A DNA stretch of 49,986 nt, from contig UQKQ01000013.1 of NCBI GenBank assembly GCA_900541645.1, positions 1 to 49,986 on the forward strand, written 5' to 3'. Positions 7,583 through 16,453 of the stretch are shown in pieces. The DNA is from an uncultured Collinsella sp. GTDB taxonomy: Bacteria; Actinomycetota; Coriobacteriia; Coriobacteriales; Coriobacteriaceae. How positions within the stretch are numbered: position 1 is the first letter of the stretch; the number at the start of each line of letters is the position of its first letter. The translations under genes were made by a program, and so were the position numbers. The notes under the pieces are model-generated. The model saw only the letters and a program-made list of their open reading frames with translations. It ran no database searches and was not told where the DNA came from.

Positions 7583-8827
7583 ATGGCGGCTCGCGTCTGC
7601 CTGGTCCACTATCACGAGGTTGGACTGAAGGGCAAGAACCGCGCACATTTTGAGCATATCCTCATGGATAACATCAAGGCGGCCTTGGCCGCCTTTTCCG
7701 TGAACGCCGTGTCTCGAATTTCCGGTTATATCCTCGTGACCTTTAACGAGCATCAGGCCGACGAGGCGGCGCGTGTCATTCGCACCGTCCCCGGTGTTGC
7801 CCGTGTGTCTATGGCGTATCACACCAACCGCGACCCGCAGGAGTACTGCGCCGCCGCCGTGAAGGCACTGCGCGAGTTTGGTTCCTTCGATTCGTTTAAG
7901 GTGCACGCCAAGCGCTCCAATACCGACTATGAGCTCACCTCGATCGATATCAATCGTCAGGTGGGCGAGGTACTGTGTGAGGCCTTCCCCGATAAAAAGG
8001 TTCAAATGCACGACCCCGATGCGATGGTGCACGTACTGGTGGTCCAGGGTAGCGTTTATGTGTACGCGAGCTCCGAGCGCGGCGTGGGCGGTCTGCCGGT
8101 GGGTTCTGCCGGCAAGGTCGTGACGCTGCTGTCGTCGGGTATCGATTCTCCGGTGGCGACCTGGATGCTCGCGCGTCGCGGCGCGGTGTGCGTGCCGGTG
8201 CATTTCTCCGGTCGTCCGCAGACGCCTGATACGAGCGAGTATTTGGTGCAGGACATCATCCGTGCGCTTGAGCCGGGTGTCCAGATCGGCCGCCTGTACG
8301 TGGTGCCGTTTGGCGACTGCCAGCGTGAGATTTCGGTCACCTGCCCCAGCAACCTGCGTGTGATCATGTATCGTCGCATTATGTATTCGGTTGCCGAGCG
8401 CATTGCGCACATCGAGGGCGCCAAGGCCATCGTTACGGGCGAATCGCTTGGGCAGGTTGCCTCCCAAACGCTTGAGAACATCATGGCCGTCAACGAGGCC
8501 GTGAAGATCCCCGTGTTCCGTCCTCTCATCGGTTCGGACAAGCAGGAGATCATCGCGCGTGCTGAGGAGATCGGTACGTTCGATATCTCGACTGAGGCCG
8601 CTCCCGACTGCTGCACGCTGTTTATGCCGCGCCGACCCGAGACGCACGCTAAACTCGATGCCGTGCATGAGGCCTGGGAGTTGTTCGATCATGAGGAGAT
8701 GATCGAGCGCCTGCTCAAGCAGACCGAGTACATCGACTTCGAGAGCAACACGTATAAGGCCCCTAAGACCTTAAAACGCAAACATTCGGAGCTTGCTCCG
8801 CGTGAGATTTACCAAGATTACGAGTAA
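7583..8827 (+). CDS. thiI: tRNA 4-thiouridine synthetase ThiI (no rhodanese domain)
   Basis: Activates U8 of tRNA by adenylation for sulfur insertion; also linked to thiamine thiazole synthesis. The 414-residue protein has an N-terminal ferredoxin-like/THUMP part (about 1-165), then an ATP pyrophosphatase domain with the PP-loop LSSGIDSP near residue 182 and TGESLGQVASQT. It lacks the C-terminal rhodanese domain of the E. coli form, so a separate cysteine desulfurase must deliver sulfur; this short architecture is common in Gram-positives. The ATG abuts the rpoZ stop. Confidence 0.93.
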   Translation: MAARVCLVHYHEVGLKGKNRAHFEHILMDNIKAALAAFSVNAVSRISGYILVTFNEHQADEAARVIRTVPGVARVSMAYHTNRDPQEYCAAAVKALREFGSFDSFKVHAKRSNTDYELTSIDINRQVGEVLCEAFPDKKVQMHDPDAMVHVLVVQGSVYVYASSERGVGGLPVGSAGKVVTLLSSGIDSPVATWMLARRGAVCVPVHFSGRPQTPDTSEYLVQDIIRALEPGVQIGRLYVVPFGDCQREISVTCPSNLRVIMYRRIMYSVAERIAHIEGAKAIVTGESLGQVASQTLENIMAVNEAVKIPVFRPLIGSDKQEIIARAEEIGTFDISTEAAPDCCTLFMPRRPETHAKLDAVHEAWELFDHEEMIERLLKQTEYIDFESNTYKAPKTLKRKHSELAPREIYQDYE

Positions 8828-8837
8828 ATTTGTGCAT

Positions 8838-8870
8838 AGACCGACGATGCGCCTGCATCGTCGGTCTTTT
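8838..8870 (+). terminator. Strong rho-independent terminator after thiI
   Basis: A perfect 13-bp stem (8838-8850 with 8855-8867) with a GCCT tetraloop and a TTTT tail, 10 bases after the thiI stop. It ends the mihF-gmk-rpoZ-thiI unit. Confidence 0.9.
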
Positions 8871-8933
8871 GCTATCTGGGCATTTTGCGGCTAAGCGTTC
8901 ATTTGCTGACGCGTGCCTGAATAAATGGACAGA

Positions 8934-8968
8934 TTTGTGCAAGGTTTTGGTCGGTTTTTGGTTTGACC
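8934..8968 (+). promoter_or_regulatory. TTTGGTC direct repeats upstream of comEA
   Basis: TTTGGTC at 8946-8952 and TTTGGTT at 8957-8963 are exactly 11 bases apart; a weaker TTTGTGC at 8934 precedes them. TTGACC at 8963-8968 could serve as a -35, but no good -10 follows at 17 bases. The same heptamer on the same pitch occurs upstream of recA (37701-37767). A shared activator site is an inference. Confidence 0.5.
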
Positions 8969-9040
8969 GCAAAAACCGGTTTTGGGGCGTGGCTGTTGTG
9001 GAGCTCCTTTCCTGACACGATGGTGTTGGGAGGTTTTGCT

Positions 9041-9754
9041 ATGGCGCAGCGCGAACAACACGAACGAGTCAAAAAGATGGACCGCTGGGCGGGCAAACTG
9101 CTCGGTCATAAGGCAGTGGTGATGGCGATACTGGTCGTCATTGCGATGGCGAGTGGGCTGGCGATGGCGAACCTTGGCGGCGGTGCCGGCGGTGTGTCGT
9201 TTGAGCGCACTGATGGTTCGGGCACGTTAGTGGAGCCGGGATCCGGCGATGCTTCGAGCAGAAAGACATCCGAAGGCTCTTCGCCTAAGGCGTCTGCCGC
9301 GGCAGAGGTCTATGTCGATGTTGATGGCGCCGTGGTGTCACCCGGTGTATATCGCCTCAAAGACGGGGCGCGGGTGGCTCAGGCGATTGATGCCGCCGGC
9401 GGACTGGCGCCCGAAGCAGACGTTACGGGGCTTAATCGTGCATCCAAGGTCACTGATGGACAAAAAATTCACGTTCCAACGGTAGGGGAGCAGCAGGCGT
9501 CCATTGCGGAAGCCGGTGTTGATGGTGGGACTTCCGCATCGTCGGGCGTTAGTGGCGCAACAGGCCTAGTAAACATCAATACGGCAAGCGCAGAAGAGCT
9601 GCAGACGCTTTCGGGCATCGGCCCCTCCATGGCCCAGTCGATTATCGATGAGCGGACAAAGAACGGTGCTTTCGCCTCGGTTGACGATCTGATGCGTGTG
9701 TCGGGAATCGGCGAGAAGAAGCTTGCCAAAATCAAAGATTGCATCTGCGTATGA
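9041..9754 (+). CDS. comEA: Competence DNA receptor ComEA
   Basis: A membrane-anchored double-stranded-DNA binding protein that hands DNA to the ComEC channel. The 237-residue protein has a basic N-terminus, one membrane helix at about residues 23-45, a low-complexity linker, an SLBB domain (about 89-148; DGAVVSPGVYRL) and a C-terminal double helix-hairpin-helix (about 176-234; VNINTASAEEL, SGIG twice). ATG 9041 is chosen for GGGAGG 7-8 bases upstream; the frame extends to 8963 without a better SD. The end overlaps comEC by 4 bases. Confidence 0.94.
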   Translation: MAQREQHERVKKMDRWAGKLLGHKAVVMAILVVIAMASGLAMANLGGGAGGVSFERTDGSGTLVEPGSGDASSRKTSEGSSPKASAAAEVYVDVDGAVVSPGVYRLKDGARVAQAIDAAGGLAPEADVTGLNRASKVTDGQKIHVPTVGEQQASIAEAGVDGGTSASSGVSGATGLVNINTASAEELQTLSGIGPSMAQSIIDERTKNGAFASVDDLMRVSGIGEKKLAKIKDCICV

Positions 9755-12054
9755 GCGCGACCGAGCGCGAGCACGTGATGCCTCCGCGACCCCTGATTCC
9801 GTGGACGATGGCCCTGTGTGCCGGCATGTGCGTGAGCTGCGCCTTGGTGCTCAGCATAGCCGCTGATGCGCTGCTGAGGGAGCGGGCGACGGCGGTCGGG
9901 CCGCTATGGGCCATTCCCGTTGCGGCAGCGGTTTTCGTTGTGCTGGCTCACTCTTGTGCGCGGCTTGCCCCTTTGAAGCGGTGGCTGTATGCCGCGTCCG
10001 CCGGTCTCGTGGCGGGAGCGGTCGTCTCGGCGTGGTGGGCTGTGGGTGTGCTCAGCGCCTCGAAGGCGCTCGACGGTCGAGCGGCAAGCGGCCTCGAGTT
10101 TGTCGTGCAGGGTGATCCATCCATAAACGACGACGTGTATTCCTATACCTGCGAGGCACGCGCGGACGGTAAGAACTTGGCAACGGTTCGCCTATCGTGT
10201 GATCGTGAGCTCAAGGTCGGGGCGCACGTGCGTGTTATCGGTCGCGTTTCGCGTTTTGAGAACGATGCATATGGACGATCGCGCGTGCTCCGAGGCGAGG
10301 TGCGTAAGGTTAAAGCCGTTCGGATTGTGTCGGTCGATGAGGGTTCTCCGGGGCCGCTGCTTCGGCTGCGAAATGGGCTGCTTGCGTCCATCGCGCCTGC
10401 GACCGACCCGGCGCGTGCGCTCATAGCTGGAGTCGTCTGCGGTCGTTCGGCCGAGCTGCGCGCCCAGCCGGCGGGCGACTGGTTTTCTGTGACGGGAACG
10501 GCACATCTTATCGCCGTCTCGGGCAGCCATTTGGCTATCGTGGGGTTTGTAATCGAGGGCGTATTGCAAAAGACTCGGTGCTCACGTGGTCTTCAGCGGG
10601 CGATATTGGCGATAGCGCTTGTGGGCTACGCTGCATTTACGGGCGCGTCTCCCTCGGCCGTGCGCGCGTGCTGCATGGTGTTCGCGACGCTTGTCGTAAA
10701 CGGCGCGGGGCGTCGCCGGCACGGCCTTTCGGCGCTCTTCGCAACCATGTCCATCTTTGTGCTACTGCGGCCGACGGTGCTGTTCGAGATGGGCTTTCAG
10801 CTATCATGTGCCAGCGTCTTAGCCATTCTGTGCTTTTGCCCCTATGCGACCTATGCTTTGGGTGAGCTGGGTGTGCCATCGGGCGTTACCAGCGTGTTTT
10901 CCGTCACGCTGTGCTCGCAACTGGCGACACTTCCCATTACCATTCCTGGCTTCGGTACATTCTCGCTCATTGCTCCGTTGTCAAATGCGGTCATCGGTCC
11001 GGTGGTGAGCGTTCTGCTCGCTGTGTCGATCGTGCTGGTTCCCTTTTCGCTCGTGGGACCGTTGCGGACTTGGGCGCTCGTTGTGCCCATGATTGCCGCC
11101 CGTTGCGCGCTGTTCTTCGAGCAGCTGTTTGCCGCCGTGCCGGGTGCATACGTGAGCGTGCCGCCCGATAGCATGTGGATTTACCTATTGCCGTGTTTTC
11201 TGGCGGTTCTGCTGGTCTGGTGGCCGCGTCCCCGTGCACGTCCTATGGCGGCGGGGCTTGCATGCCTGATGCTCTTGGCTGCGATTCCGTACGTCTATTG
11301 GGATCGATTCGCTCCGCCTTCGGTGACGGTGCTCGATGTGGGCCAGGCCGATGCGATTCTTATCCGCCAAGGCGGCGCAGTAGCTCTCGTCGACTGCGGG
11401 CTCGACGAGCGCGTGGTGGCGGCGTTGGTTCGCAATAACGTGCACCATATCGATGCCGTCTTTGTGACGCATTGGGATGAGGACCACTGGGGTGGTTTGC
11501 CTGCCGTGCTCGAACAGTTTTCGGTCGGAACGATTGCCGTGGCGGCGGATGCGCTGGAGGATGCTCCTGCCGAGGTATTGAACCGACCTGGCGTGGAGTA
11601 TCGGCAGGTGCGCCGTGGGGATACGGTCGACATCGGCTCATTTTGCGCCCGCGTGATGTGGCCATTCGAGTCCGTGGATGGCGAGGGAAATGAGGACTCG
11701 CTTGTCCTGCTGCTCTCTTATGTTCAGGAAGGTAAGGGCCTGCGAATACTTCTCACCGGTGATGCCGAGCTCGACCAAGAACGGGAATTCGTGCAGGAGG
11801 TGGGGGATATCGATGTACTTAAACTTGGGCATCACGGCTCCAAGGTTTCAGTCGATGGTGAGTTGCTGGACGTCCTGAAGCCCGAGCTTTCCCTCGCAAG
11901 CGCCGGTGAGGGGAATCGATACGGCCATCCGTCCGATGCCTGCATCGATGCCGTTAAGGAAGCGGGTGGTGTGTTCGCGTGTACCATCGAACACGGCGAC
12001 ATTACCGTCGCACCGACTGCGAATGGCTTTGTGATGCGATGCCAGCGACCGTGA
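9751..12054 (+). CDS. comEC: DNA uptake channel ComEC/Rec2
   Basis: A polytopic membrane protein that takes up single-stranded DNA during transformation. The 767-residue protein has two N-terminal membrane helices, an extracytoplasmic OB-like stretch (DUF4131 position), the Competence domain with many helices (about 230-500; HLIAVSGSHLAIVG) and a C-terminal metallo-beta-lactamase domain from about residue 525 (VLDVGQADAILI, HWDEDHWGG with the HxxxDH metal ligands). Full length suggests a working channel. ATGA overlap with comEA sets the start at 9751; the SD is weak, and ATG 9778 is an alternative. Confidence 0.93.
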   Translation: MSATEREHVMPPRPLIPWTMALCAGMCVSCALVLSIAADALLRERATAVGPLWAIPVAAAVFVVLAHSCARLAPLKRWLYAASAGLVAGAVVSAWWAVGVLSASKALDGRAASGLEFVVQGDPSINDDVYSYTCEARADGKNLATVRLSCDRELKVGAHVRVIGRVSRFENDAYGRSRVLRGEVRKVKAVRIVSVDEGSPGPLLRLRNGLLASIAPATDPARALIAGVVCGRSAELRAQPAGDWFSVTGTAHLIAVSGSHLAIVGFVIEGVLQKTRCSRGLQRAILAIALVGYAAFTGASPSAVRACCMVFATLVVNGAGRRRHGLSALFATMSIFVLLRPTVLFEMGFQLSCASVLAILCFCPYATYALGELGVPSGVTSVFSVTLCSQLATLPITIPGFGTFSLIAPLSNAVIGPVVSVLLAVSIVLVPFSLVGPLRTWALVVPMIAARCALFFEQLFAAVPGAYVSVPPDSMWIYLLPCFLAVLLVWWPRPRARPMAAGLACLMLLAAIPYVYWDRFAPPSVTVLDVGQADAILIRQGGAVALVDCGLDERVVAALVRNNVHHIDAVFVTHWDEDHWGGLPAVLEQFSVGTIAVAADALEDAPAEVLNRPGVEYRQVRRGDTVDIGSFCARVMWPFESVDGEGNEDSLVLLLSYVQEGKGLRILLTGDAELDQEREFVQEVGDIDVLKLGHHGSKVSVDGELLDVLKPELSLASAGEGNRYGHPSDACIDAVKEAGGVFACTIEHGDITVAPTANGFVMRCQRP

Positions 12055-12062
12055 CGACGTCG

Positions 12063-12092
12063 TTGGCGTGTGGTGGGCCCCTGGGCTAGAAT
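12063..12092 (+). promoter_or_regulatory. Promoter of holA
   Basis: TTGGCG at 12063-12068 and TAGAAT at 12087-12092 with an 18-base spacer. GGGC directly precedes the -10, matching a GGG-TAnnAT pattern seen at other promoters in the window. Confidence 0.5.
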
Positions 12093-12132
12093 GGCACGGA
12101 ACGAATGCGAAGGCCTGCGGGAGGGGAGCGCA

Positions 12133-13095
12133 ATGTCCGAAACCGGTTTGCTGCCGGCATATCTGATCGTCGGTACCGACGGAGTTAAGCGCGATCACGC
12201 CGTCTCGCGTATGAAAGCGCGTCTGGAAAAGTCGGGTATGGTCGAGTTCAACCTCGACGAGCGAGACATGACCAAGGACCCCGATATCGAGTCCATTATC
12301 GGATCGCTTAACACCTTTCCGATGGGCAGCGAGTTTCGTCTGGTAATCCTCGATGGCTGCTCAAAGCTCGCCAAGGCGGTCTCGGAGCCGCTCGTTGGGT
12401 ATCTGGCGAGTCCCAGCCCCACTACGGTCTGCCTCATCATCGCCGACTCACTTGCCAAGAATACGCGCCTGTATAAGGCAATCGCCAAGATCGACAAGAA
12501 GGCTATCGTCGATTGCTCGGGTACCAAGCGCTGGGAACTGCCGCGCCGTGTTCAGCAGATGGCGACGCAGCGCGGTAAGTCGATTTCGACGGCGGCCGCC
12601 GAGGAGCTCGTCTCGCGTTCGGGCGAAAACACGCGCATGCTCGATAACGACTTGGCTAAGCTTGCCCAGATGGTCGAGTCGCCTCAGATTGAACTTGCCG
12701 ATGTTGAGCGCTGGATTGTCCGTACGGCCGAGGTTCAACCCTGGGACTTCCTCAACGCCATCTCGGCTCGCGATATGCGGCGATCGCTCGAGCTCTTCAA
12801 TCTACTGCCCGCCAAGAGCTACGTGTGGACTTACACATTGCTGTGCGGCCGCATCCGCGAGCTTATCGTTGCCAAGGCGCTCGATGCGCGCGGACAGGGT
12901 CGTGAGCTGGCCGCAACACTTAAGCTCCAGTCCTGGCAGGTCAAGAATCACCTGACCTGGGCACGTCGCTTTTCGATGGCAGAGCTCGTTGCCGCGCTCG
13001 AGGGCGCGGTCGATGTGGAGCTCGCGCTGAAGGGTTCGGCCGATTCTCAGACCGCGCTTTTGCTCTGGATTACGAACATCTTGAGAAAATCGTGA
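12133..13095 (+). CDS. holA: DNA polymerase III subunit delta
   Basis: Clamp-loader subunit that opens the beta sliding clamp. The 320-residue protein aligns with the HolA pattern: an N-terminal YLIVGTDGVKRDHAV, a central IVDCSGTKRWELPRRVQQMA and a C-terminal three-helix collar region. HolA is poorly conserved, but its place after comEC and before rpsT is the common Gram-positive order. ATG 12133 follows GGGAGGGGAGCGC; the frame extends 21 codons upstream without support. Confidence 0.9.
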   Translation: MSETGLLPAYLIVGTDGVKRDHAVSRMKARLEKSGMVEFNLDERDMTKDPDIESIIGSLNTFPMGSEFRLVILDGCSKLAKAVSEPLVGYLASPSPTTVCLIIADSLAKNTRLYKAIAKIDKKAIVDCSGTKRWELPRRVQQMATQRGKSISTAAAEELVSRSGENTRMLDNDLAKLAQMVESPQIELADVERWIVRTAEVQPWDFLNAISARDMRRSLELFNLLPAKSYVWTYTLLCGRIRELIVAKALDARGQGRELAATLKLQSWQVKNHLTWARRFSMAELVAALEGAVDVELALKGSADSQTALLLWITNILRKS

Positions 13096-13147
13096 TGATA
13101 CCTGCCTATTTGGCAAATTCGTTCTATCCCTTTGAGGGGGAGCGTGC

Positions 13148-13153
13148 TATAGT
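13148..13153 (+). promoter_or_regulatory. -10 element of rpsT
   Basis: TATAGT lies 53 bases after holA and 75 bases before the rpsT start. No clear -35 is seen at 16-18 bases. The leader downstream has no obvious strong fold. Confidence 0.35.
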
Positions 13154-13228
13154 AGGCGCTTGCATGACCTCACCGTGTCTCAGAGGTGTCATACATTTTT
13201 TGCAAGGAACTCGAAAGGAACTCCAGAA

Positions 13229-13495
13229 GTGGCAAACATCAAGTCTCAGAAGAAGCGTATCCGCACCAATGAGGCAGCTCGCATGCGTAACAAGGCTGTC
13301 AAGTCCGAGCTCAAGACGCTGACCAAGCACGTCCAGTCCGCCGTCGCCGAGGGCGACGCCGAGAAGGCCCAGGCTGCCCTCAAGACCGTCACCAAGCGTC
13401 TCGACATGGCTGCCGCCAAGCATGTTATCCACAAGAACCAGGCTTCCAACCGCAAGTCCGGTCTTGCTAAGCTCGTGAACAGCATCAACGCCTAA
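13229..13495 (+). CDS. rpsT: 30S ribosomal protein S20
   Basis: An 88-residue basic protein of the small subunit that binds 16S rRNA. It begins MANIKSQKKRI (GTG start) and continues with three helices rich in Lys/Arg/Ala, the S20 pattern. The GTG at 13229 follows AAAGGAA; an open frame continues upstream to 13160 but that part has no S20 similarity. Non-AUG starts are usual for S20 genes and can weaken initiation. Confidence 0.95.
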   Translation: MANIKSQKKRIRTNEAARMRNKAVKSELKTLTKHVQSAVAEGDAEKAQAALKTVTKRLDMAAAKHVIHKNQASNRKSGLAKLVNSINA

Positions 13496-13530
13496 GTTGT
13501 AAATTTCACACCACACAGATTACGCGCATA

Positions 13531-13566
13531 AATGGAGCCTGTTTTATGGAGCAGGCTCCATTTTTT
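13531..13566 (+). terminator. Rho-independent terminator after rpsT
   Basis: An 11-bp perfect stem (AATGGAGCCTG at 13531-13541 with its complement at 13552-13562) followed by a run of Ts to 13566. It ends 25 bases before lepA, so lepA needs its own promoter. Confidence 0.88.
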
Positions 13567-13578
13567 GTATCGCTCGGG

Positions 13579-13584
13579 TAAGAT
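13579..13584 (+). promoter_or_regulatory. -10 of a probable leaderless lepA transcript
   Basis: GGGTAAGAT contains TAAGAT at 13579-13584. A start 7-8 bases downstream would fall on or next to the lepA ATG at 13592, and no SD precedes that ATG. No clear -35 is visible. Confidence 0.5.
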
Positions 13585-13591
13585 AGTCCGC

Positions 13592-15403
13592 ATGAATACT
13601 TCAATTGACATTTCCCACATCCGCAACTTCTCAATTGTTGCGCACATCGACCATGGCAAGTCCACGATCAGTGACCGCATCCTCGAGCTCACCCATACCG
13701 TTGACGAGCGCGACATGGAGTCGCAGCTGCTCGACACTATGGATATCGAGCGCGAGCGCGGCATCACGATCAAGTCCAATGCCGTTCGCGTGTCCTATGA
13801 CGCCGATGATGGCGAGACGTATCAGTTCAACCTGATCGATACGCCGGGCCACGTTGACTTTACCTACGAGGTCTCGCGTTCGCTGGCCGCCTGCGAGGGC
13901 GCGGTGCTCGTCGTCGATGCCACCCAGGGTGTCGAGGCCCAGACCGTCTCCAATGCGACGCTCGCCATGAACGCCAATTTGGACATTGTGCCGGCCATCA
14001 ACAAGATCGACCTGCCCTCGGCCCATCCCGATGAGGTCAAGATCGAGATCGAGGATGACTTGGCGATCCCTGCCGATGATGCCGTGTGTGTCTCGGGCAA
14101 GACCGGCGAGGGCATCCACGATCTGCTGGAGTCCATTGTCTTTTTGATCTCTCCGCCCAAGGGCGATGCGAACGCGCCGCTCAAGGCACTCATCCTGGAT
14201 TCGTATTTCGACGAGTATCGCGGCGTCGTCGCCACGGTGCGCATCTTTGACGGTTCCATCAAAAAGGGCGATACCCTGCGCATGATGCAGGCAAAGGGCG
14301 ACTTTTTGGTCGATGGCGTGGGCGTCAAGCGTCCCGCCGAGACTCCGGTCGATGCGCTGACGGTCGGCGAGGTGGGCTACGTGGTCACGGGCCTGAAGGA
14401 CCCCGAGGCCGTGCGCGTGGGCGATACCCTCACGTGGGCGTCGAATCCCTGCCCCGAGCCGCTTCCCGGCTACCGCGAGGCTAAGCCCATGGTCTATACG
14501 GGCCTGTTCCCGATCGATAACAAGGACTATGAGAACCTGCGTGACGCGCTCGATAAGCTGCACGTCAACGACCCGTCGTTGGTGTGGGAGCCCGAGACCT
14601 CGGTGGCGCTCGGCTTTGGCTTCCGTGTGGGCTTCCTGGGCCTGCTGCACATGGAAGTCGTCAAGGAACGCCTGGAGCGCGAGTTCAATCTGGACCTCAT
14701 TGCCACGAGCCCCTCGGTTAACTATCACGTCTACAAGACTGACGGAGAGATGATTGATGTCCGTAGCCCGCAGGATCTCCCCGAGGCCACGCGCATCGAG
14801 CGTATCGAGGAACCCTACCTCAAGGCTAAGATCATCTGCCCGCCCGAGTATACGGGTGCCGTCATGCAGCTCGCTATCGAGCACCGTGGCATTACAACCG
14901 ACATGATCCATCTCACGAGCAAATCGGTCGAGATGCGCTTTGACATGCCGCTCGCCGAGCTCATCCTGGACTTCTTTGACCAGCTCAAGAGTCGTACCAA
15001 GGGCTATGCCTCGCTCGACTACGAGTTCAACGAGTACCGTCCTTCCGAGCTCGTTAAGCTCGATATCTTGCTTTCGGGCGATGAGGTGGACGCGCTGTCG
15101 TTTATCGTCCACAAGGACAAGGCCTATGGCCTGGCCCGTGGCCTGTGCGACAAGCTTAAGGAGATCATCCCGCGCCAGCTGTTCGAGGTGCCCATCCAGG
15201 GTGCTATCGGCAATAAGATCATTGCCCGCTCCACCGTCAAGGCGCGTCGCAAGGACGTGCTTGCTAAGTGCTACGGCGGCGATATCTCGCGTAAGCGCAA
15301 GCTGCTCGAGAAGCAGAAAGAGGGCAAGAAGCGCATGAAGGCCATCGGATCGGTCGAGGTCCCGCAGGAGGCCTTTATGGCGATCCTCAAGGTGGACGAG
15401 TAG
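13592..15403 (+). CDS. lepA: Elongation factor 4 (LepA), translational GTPase
   Basis: A ribosomal GTPase thought to back-translocate stalled ribosomes or assist 30S assembly. The 603-residue protein has G1 AHIDHGKST (17-25), G3 DTPGH near residue 83, NKID near residue 136, then EF-Tu-like domain II, two EF-G-like domains and the LepA-specific C-terminus (GGDISRKRKLLEKQKEGKKR). Length matches the family. The start at 13592 agrees with family N-termini; the 20 upstream codons would run through the rpsT terminator. No SD is present. Confidence 0.96.
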   Translation: MNTSIDISHIRNFSIVAHIDHGKSTISDRILELTHTVDERDMESQLLDTMDIERERGITIKSNAVRVSYDADDGETYQFNLIDTPGHVDFTYEVSRSLAACEGAVLVVDATQGVEAQTVSNATLAMNANLDIVPAINKIDLPSAHPDEVKIEIEDDLAIPADDAVCVSGKTGEGIHDLLESIVFLISPPKGDANAPLKALILDSYFDEYRGVVATVRIFDGSIKKGDTLRMMQAKGDFLVDGVGVKRPAETPVDALTVGEVGYVVTGLKDPEAVRVGDTLTWASNPCPEPLPGYREAKPMVYTGLFPIDNKDYENLRDALDKLHVNDPSLVWEPETSVALGFGFRVGFLGLLHMEVVKERLEREFNLDLIATSPSVNYHVYKTDGEMIDVRSPQDLPEATRIERIEEPYLKAKIICPPEYTGAVMQLAIEHRGITTDMIHLTSKSVEMRFDMPLAELILDFFDQLKSRTKGYASLDYEFNEYRPSELVKLDILLSGDEVDALSFIVHKDKAYGLARGLCDKLKEIIPRQLFEVPIQGAIGNKIIARSTVKARRKDVLAKCYGGDISRKRKLLEKQKEGKKRMKAIGSVEVPQEAFMAILKVDE

Positions 15404-15407
15404 GTCT

Positions 15408-16451
15408 ATGGCGCTTTCTGAATACAGCAAGCGGCTGCTGGGCGCCTATGCCGAGCAGCCGTTCCTTATGGCTCCCATGGCGGGCGTGACCGACCCTGCC
15501 TACCGCATCATGTGCCGCCGTCGCGGTGCCAACCTTGCCTACAGCGAGATGGTGAGCGTGGCGGGCCTTGCCTATGCCAGCAACAAGACCTGGCGCCTGG
15601 TGCTACCGGCCGACGAGGAGCAGCAGATTTGCGTGCAACTCTTCGGCTCCAAGCCCGATCAGTTTGCGAGCGCCGTCGCTGCCGTCGAGGAGCGCGTTGG
15701 CGATCGCCTGTCGCTCATCGATATCAATATGGCATGCCCCGCCCGCAAGGTTGTTACCAAGGGCGAGGGCTCGGCGCTCATGCGCACGCCCGACCTGGCG
15801 GAGAAGATCGTCGAGGCCACGGTGGGCGCGGCGCACGTGCCCGTGACCGTCAAGATTCGCAAAGGCTTTTATGCCGAGGACCGCAATGCCGCGACATTTG
15901 CCCAGATGCTTGAGGGCGCAGGGGCTGCCGCAGTCGCCGTGCATGGTCGTTGCGCCACGCAGCTCTACACCGGCCAGGCCGATTGGTCGGTCGTCGATGA
16001 GGTCGCAGATGCCGTTGAGATTCCCGTGATCGGTTCGGGTGATGTGTTCACCGCCGAGGATGCCGCGGTGCATCTGCGAAACTCGGGTGCCAGCGCGGTG
16101 TTTATCGCGCGCGGCATCTACGGGAACCCGTGGGTGTTTGGCGATGCTCGCGCTCTTGCGCTCGATGGCACACCGGTGCCGGCGCGCAGCTCTGTCGAGC
16201 GCCTGGACGCCCTGCGTGAGCACCTAACGCTGACGCATGAGCTCCTGCCGCTCATGTCGCGTGCCCGTACGTACGCAAGCTGGTACTTAAAAGGCATGCC
16301 CCATGCCGCCGCTTGGCGTGCCCATGTGGTGCGCTGCTCCACGTATGAGGAGTTTATGGCGCTGGTCGATGAGATCGAGCATGATGTGGTGGCCTGCGAG
16401 GCTGCCCTTGCCGCCGGCGAATCGGTGCCCCCTCATCCGCTGGAGGCTTAA
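15408..16451 (+). CDS. dusB: tRNA-dihydrouridine synthase (DusB-like)
   Basis: An FMN enzyme that reduces uridine to dihydrouridine in tRNA. The 347-residue protein has the N-terminal LMAPMAGVTDPAYR, the catalytic Cys in INMACPARKV near residue 110, and the FMN loops VAVHGR and VIGSGDVFT, followed by a helical tRNA-binding tail. The subfamily (DusB against other bacterial Dus) is an inference from overall pattern. It starts 4 bases after lepA; GGTCT upstream is a poor SD. Confidence 0.9.
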   Translation: MALSEYSKRLLGAYAEQPFLMAPMAGVTDPAYRIMCRRRGANLAYSEMVSVAGLAYASNKTWRLVLPADEEQQICVQLFGSKPDQFASAVAAVEERVGDRLSLIDINMACPARKVVTKGEGSALMRTPDLAEKIVEATVGAAHVPVTVKIRKGFYAEDRNAATFAQMLEGAGAAAVAVHGRCATQLYTGQADWSVVDEVADAVEIPVIGSGDVFTAEDAAVHLRNSGASAVFIARGIYGNPWVFGDARALALDGTPVPARSSVERLDALREHLTLTHELLPLMSRARTYASWYLKGMPHAAAWRAHVVRCSTYEEFMALVDEIEHDVVACEAALAAGESVPPHPLEA

Positions 16452-16453
16452 GG

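Noticed and set aside
7583..8827. ThiI without rhodanese domain considered as truncated
   Set aside because: The shorter form is common in Gram-positive bacteria and the frame ends normally before a strong terminator.
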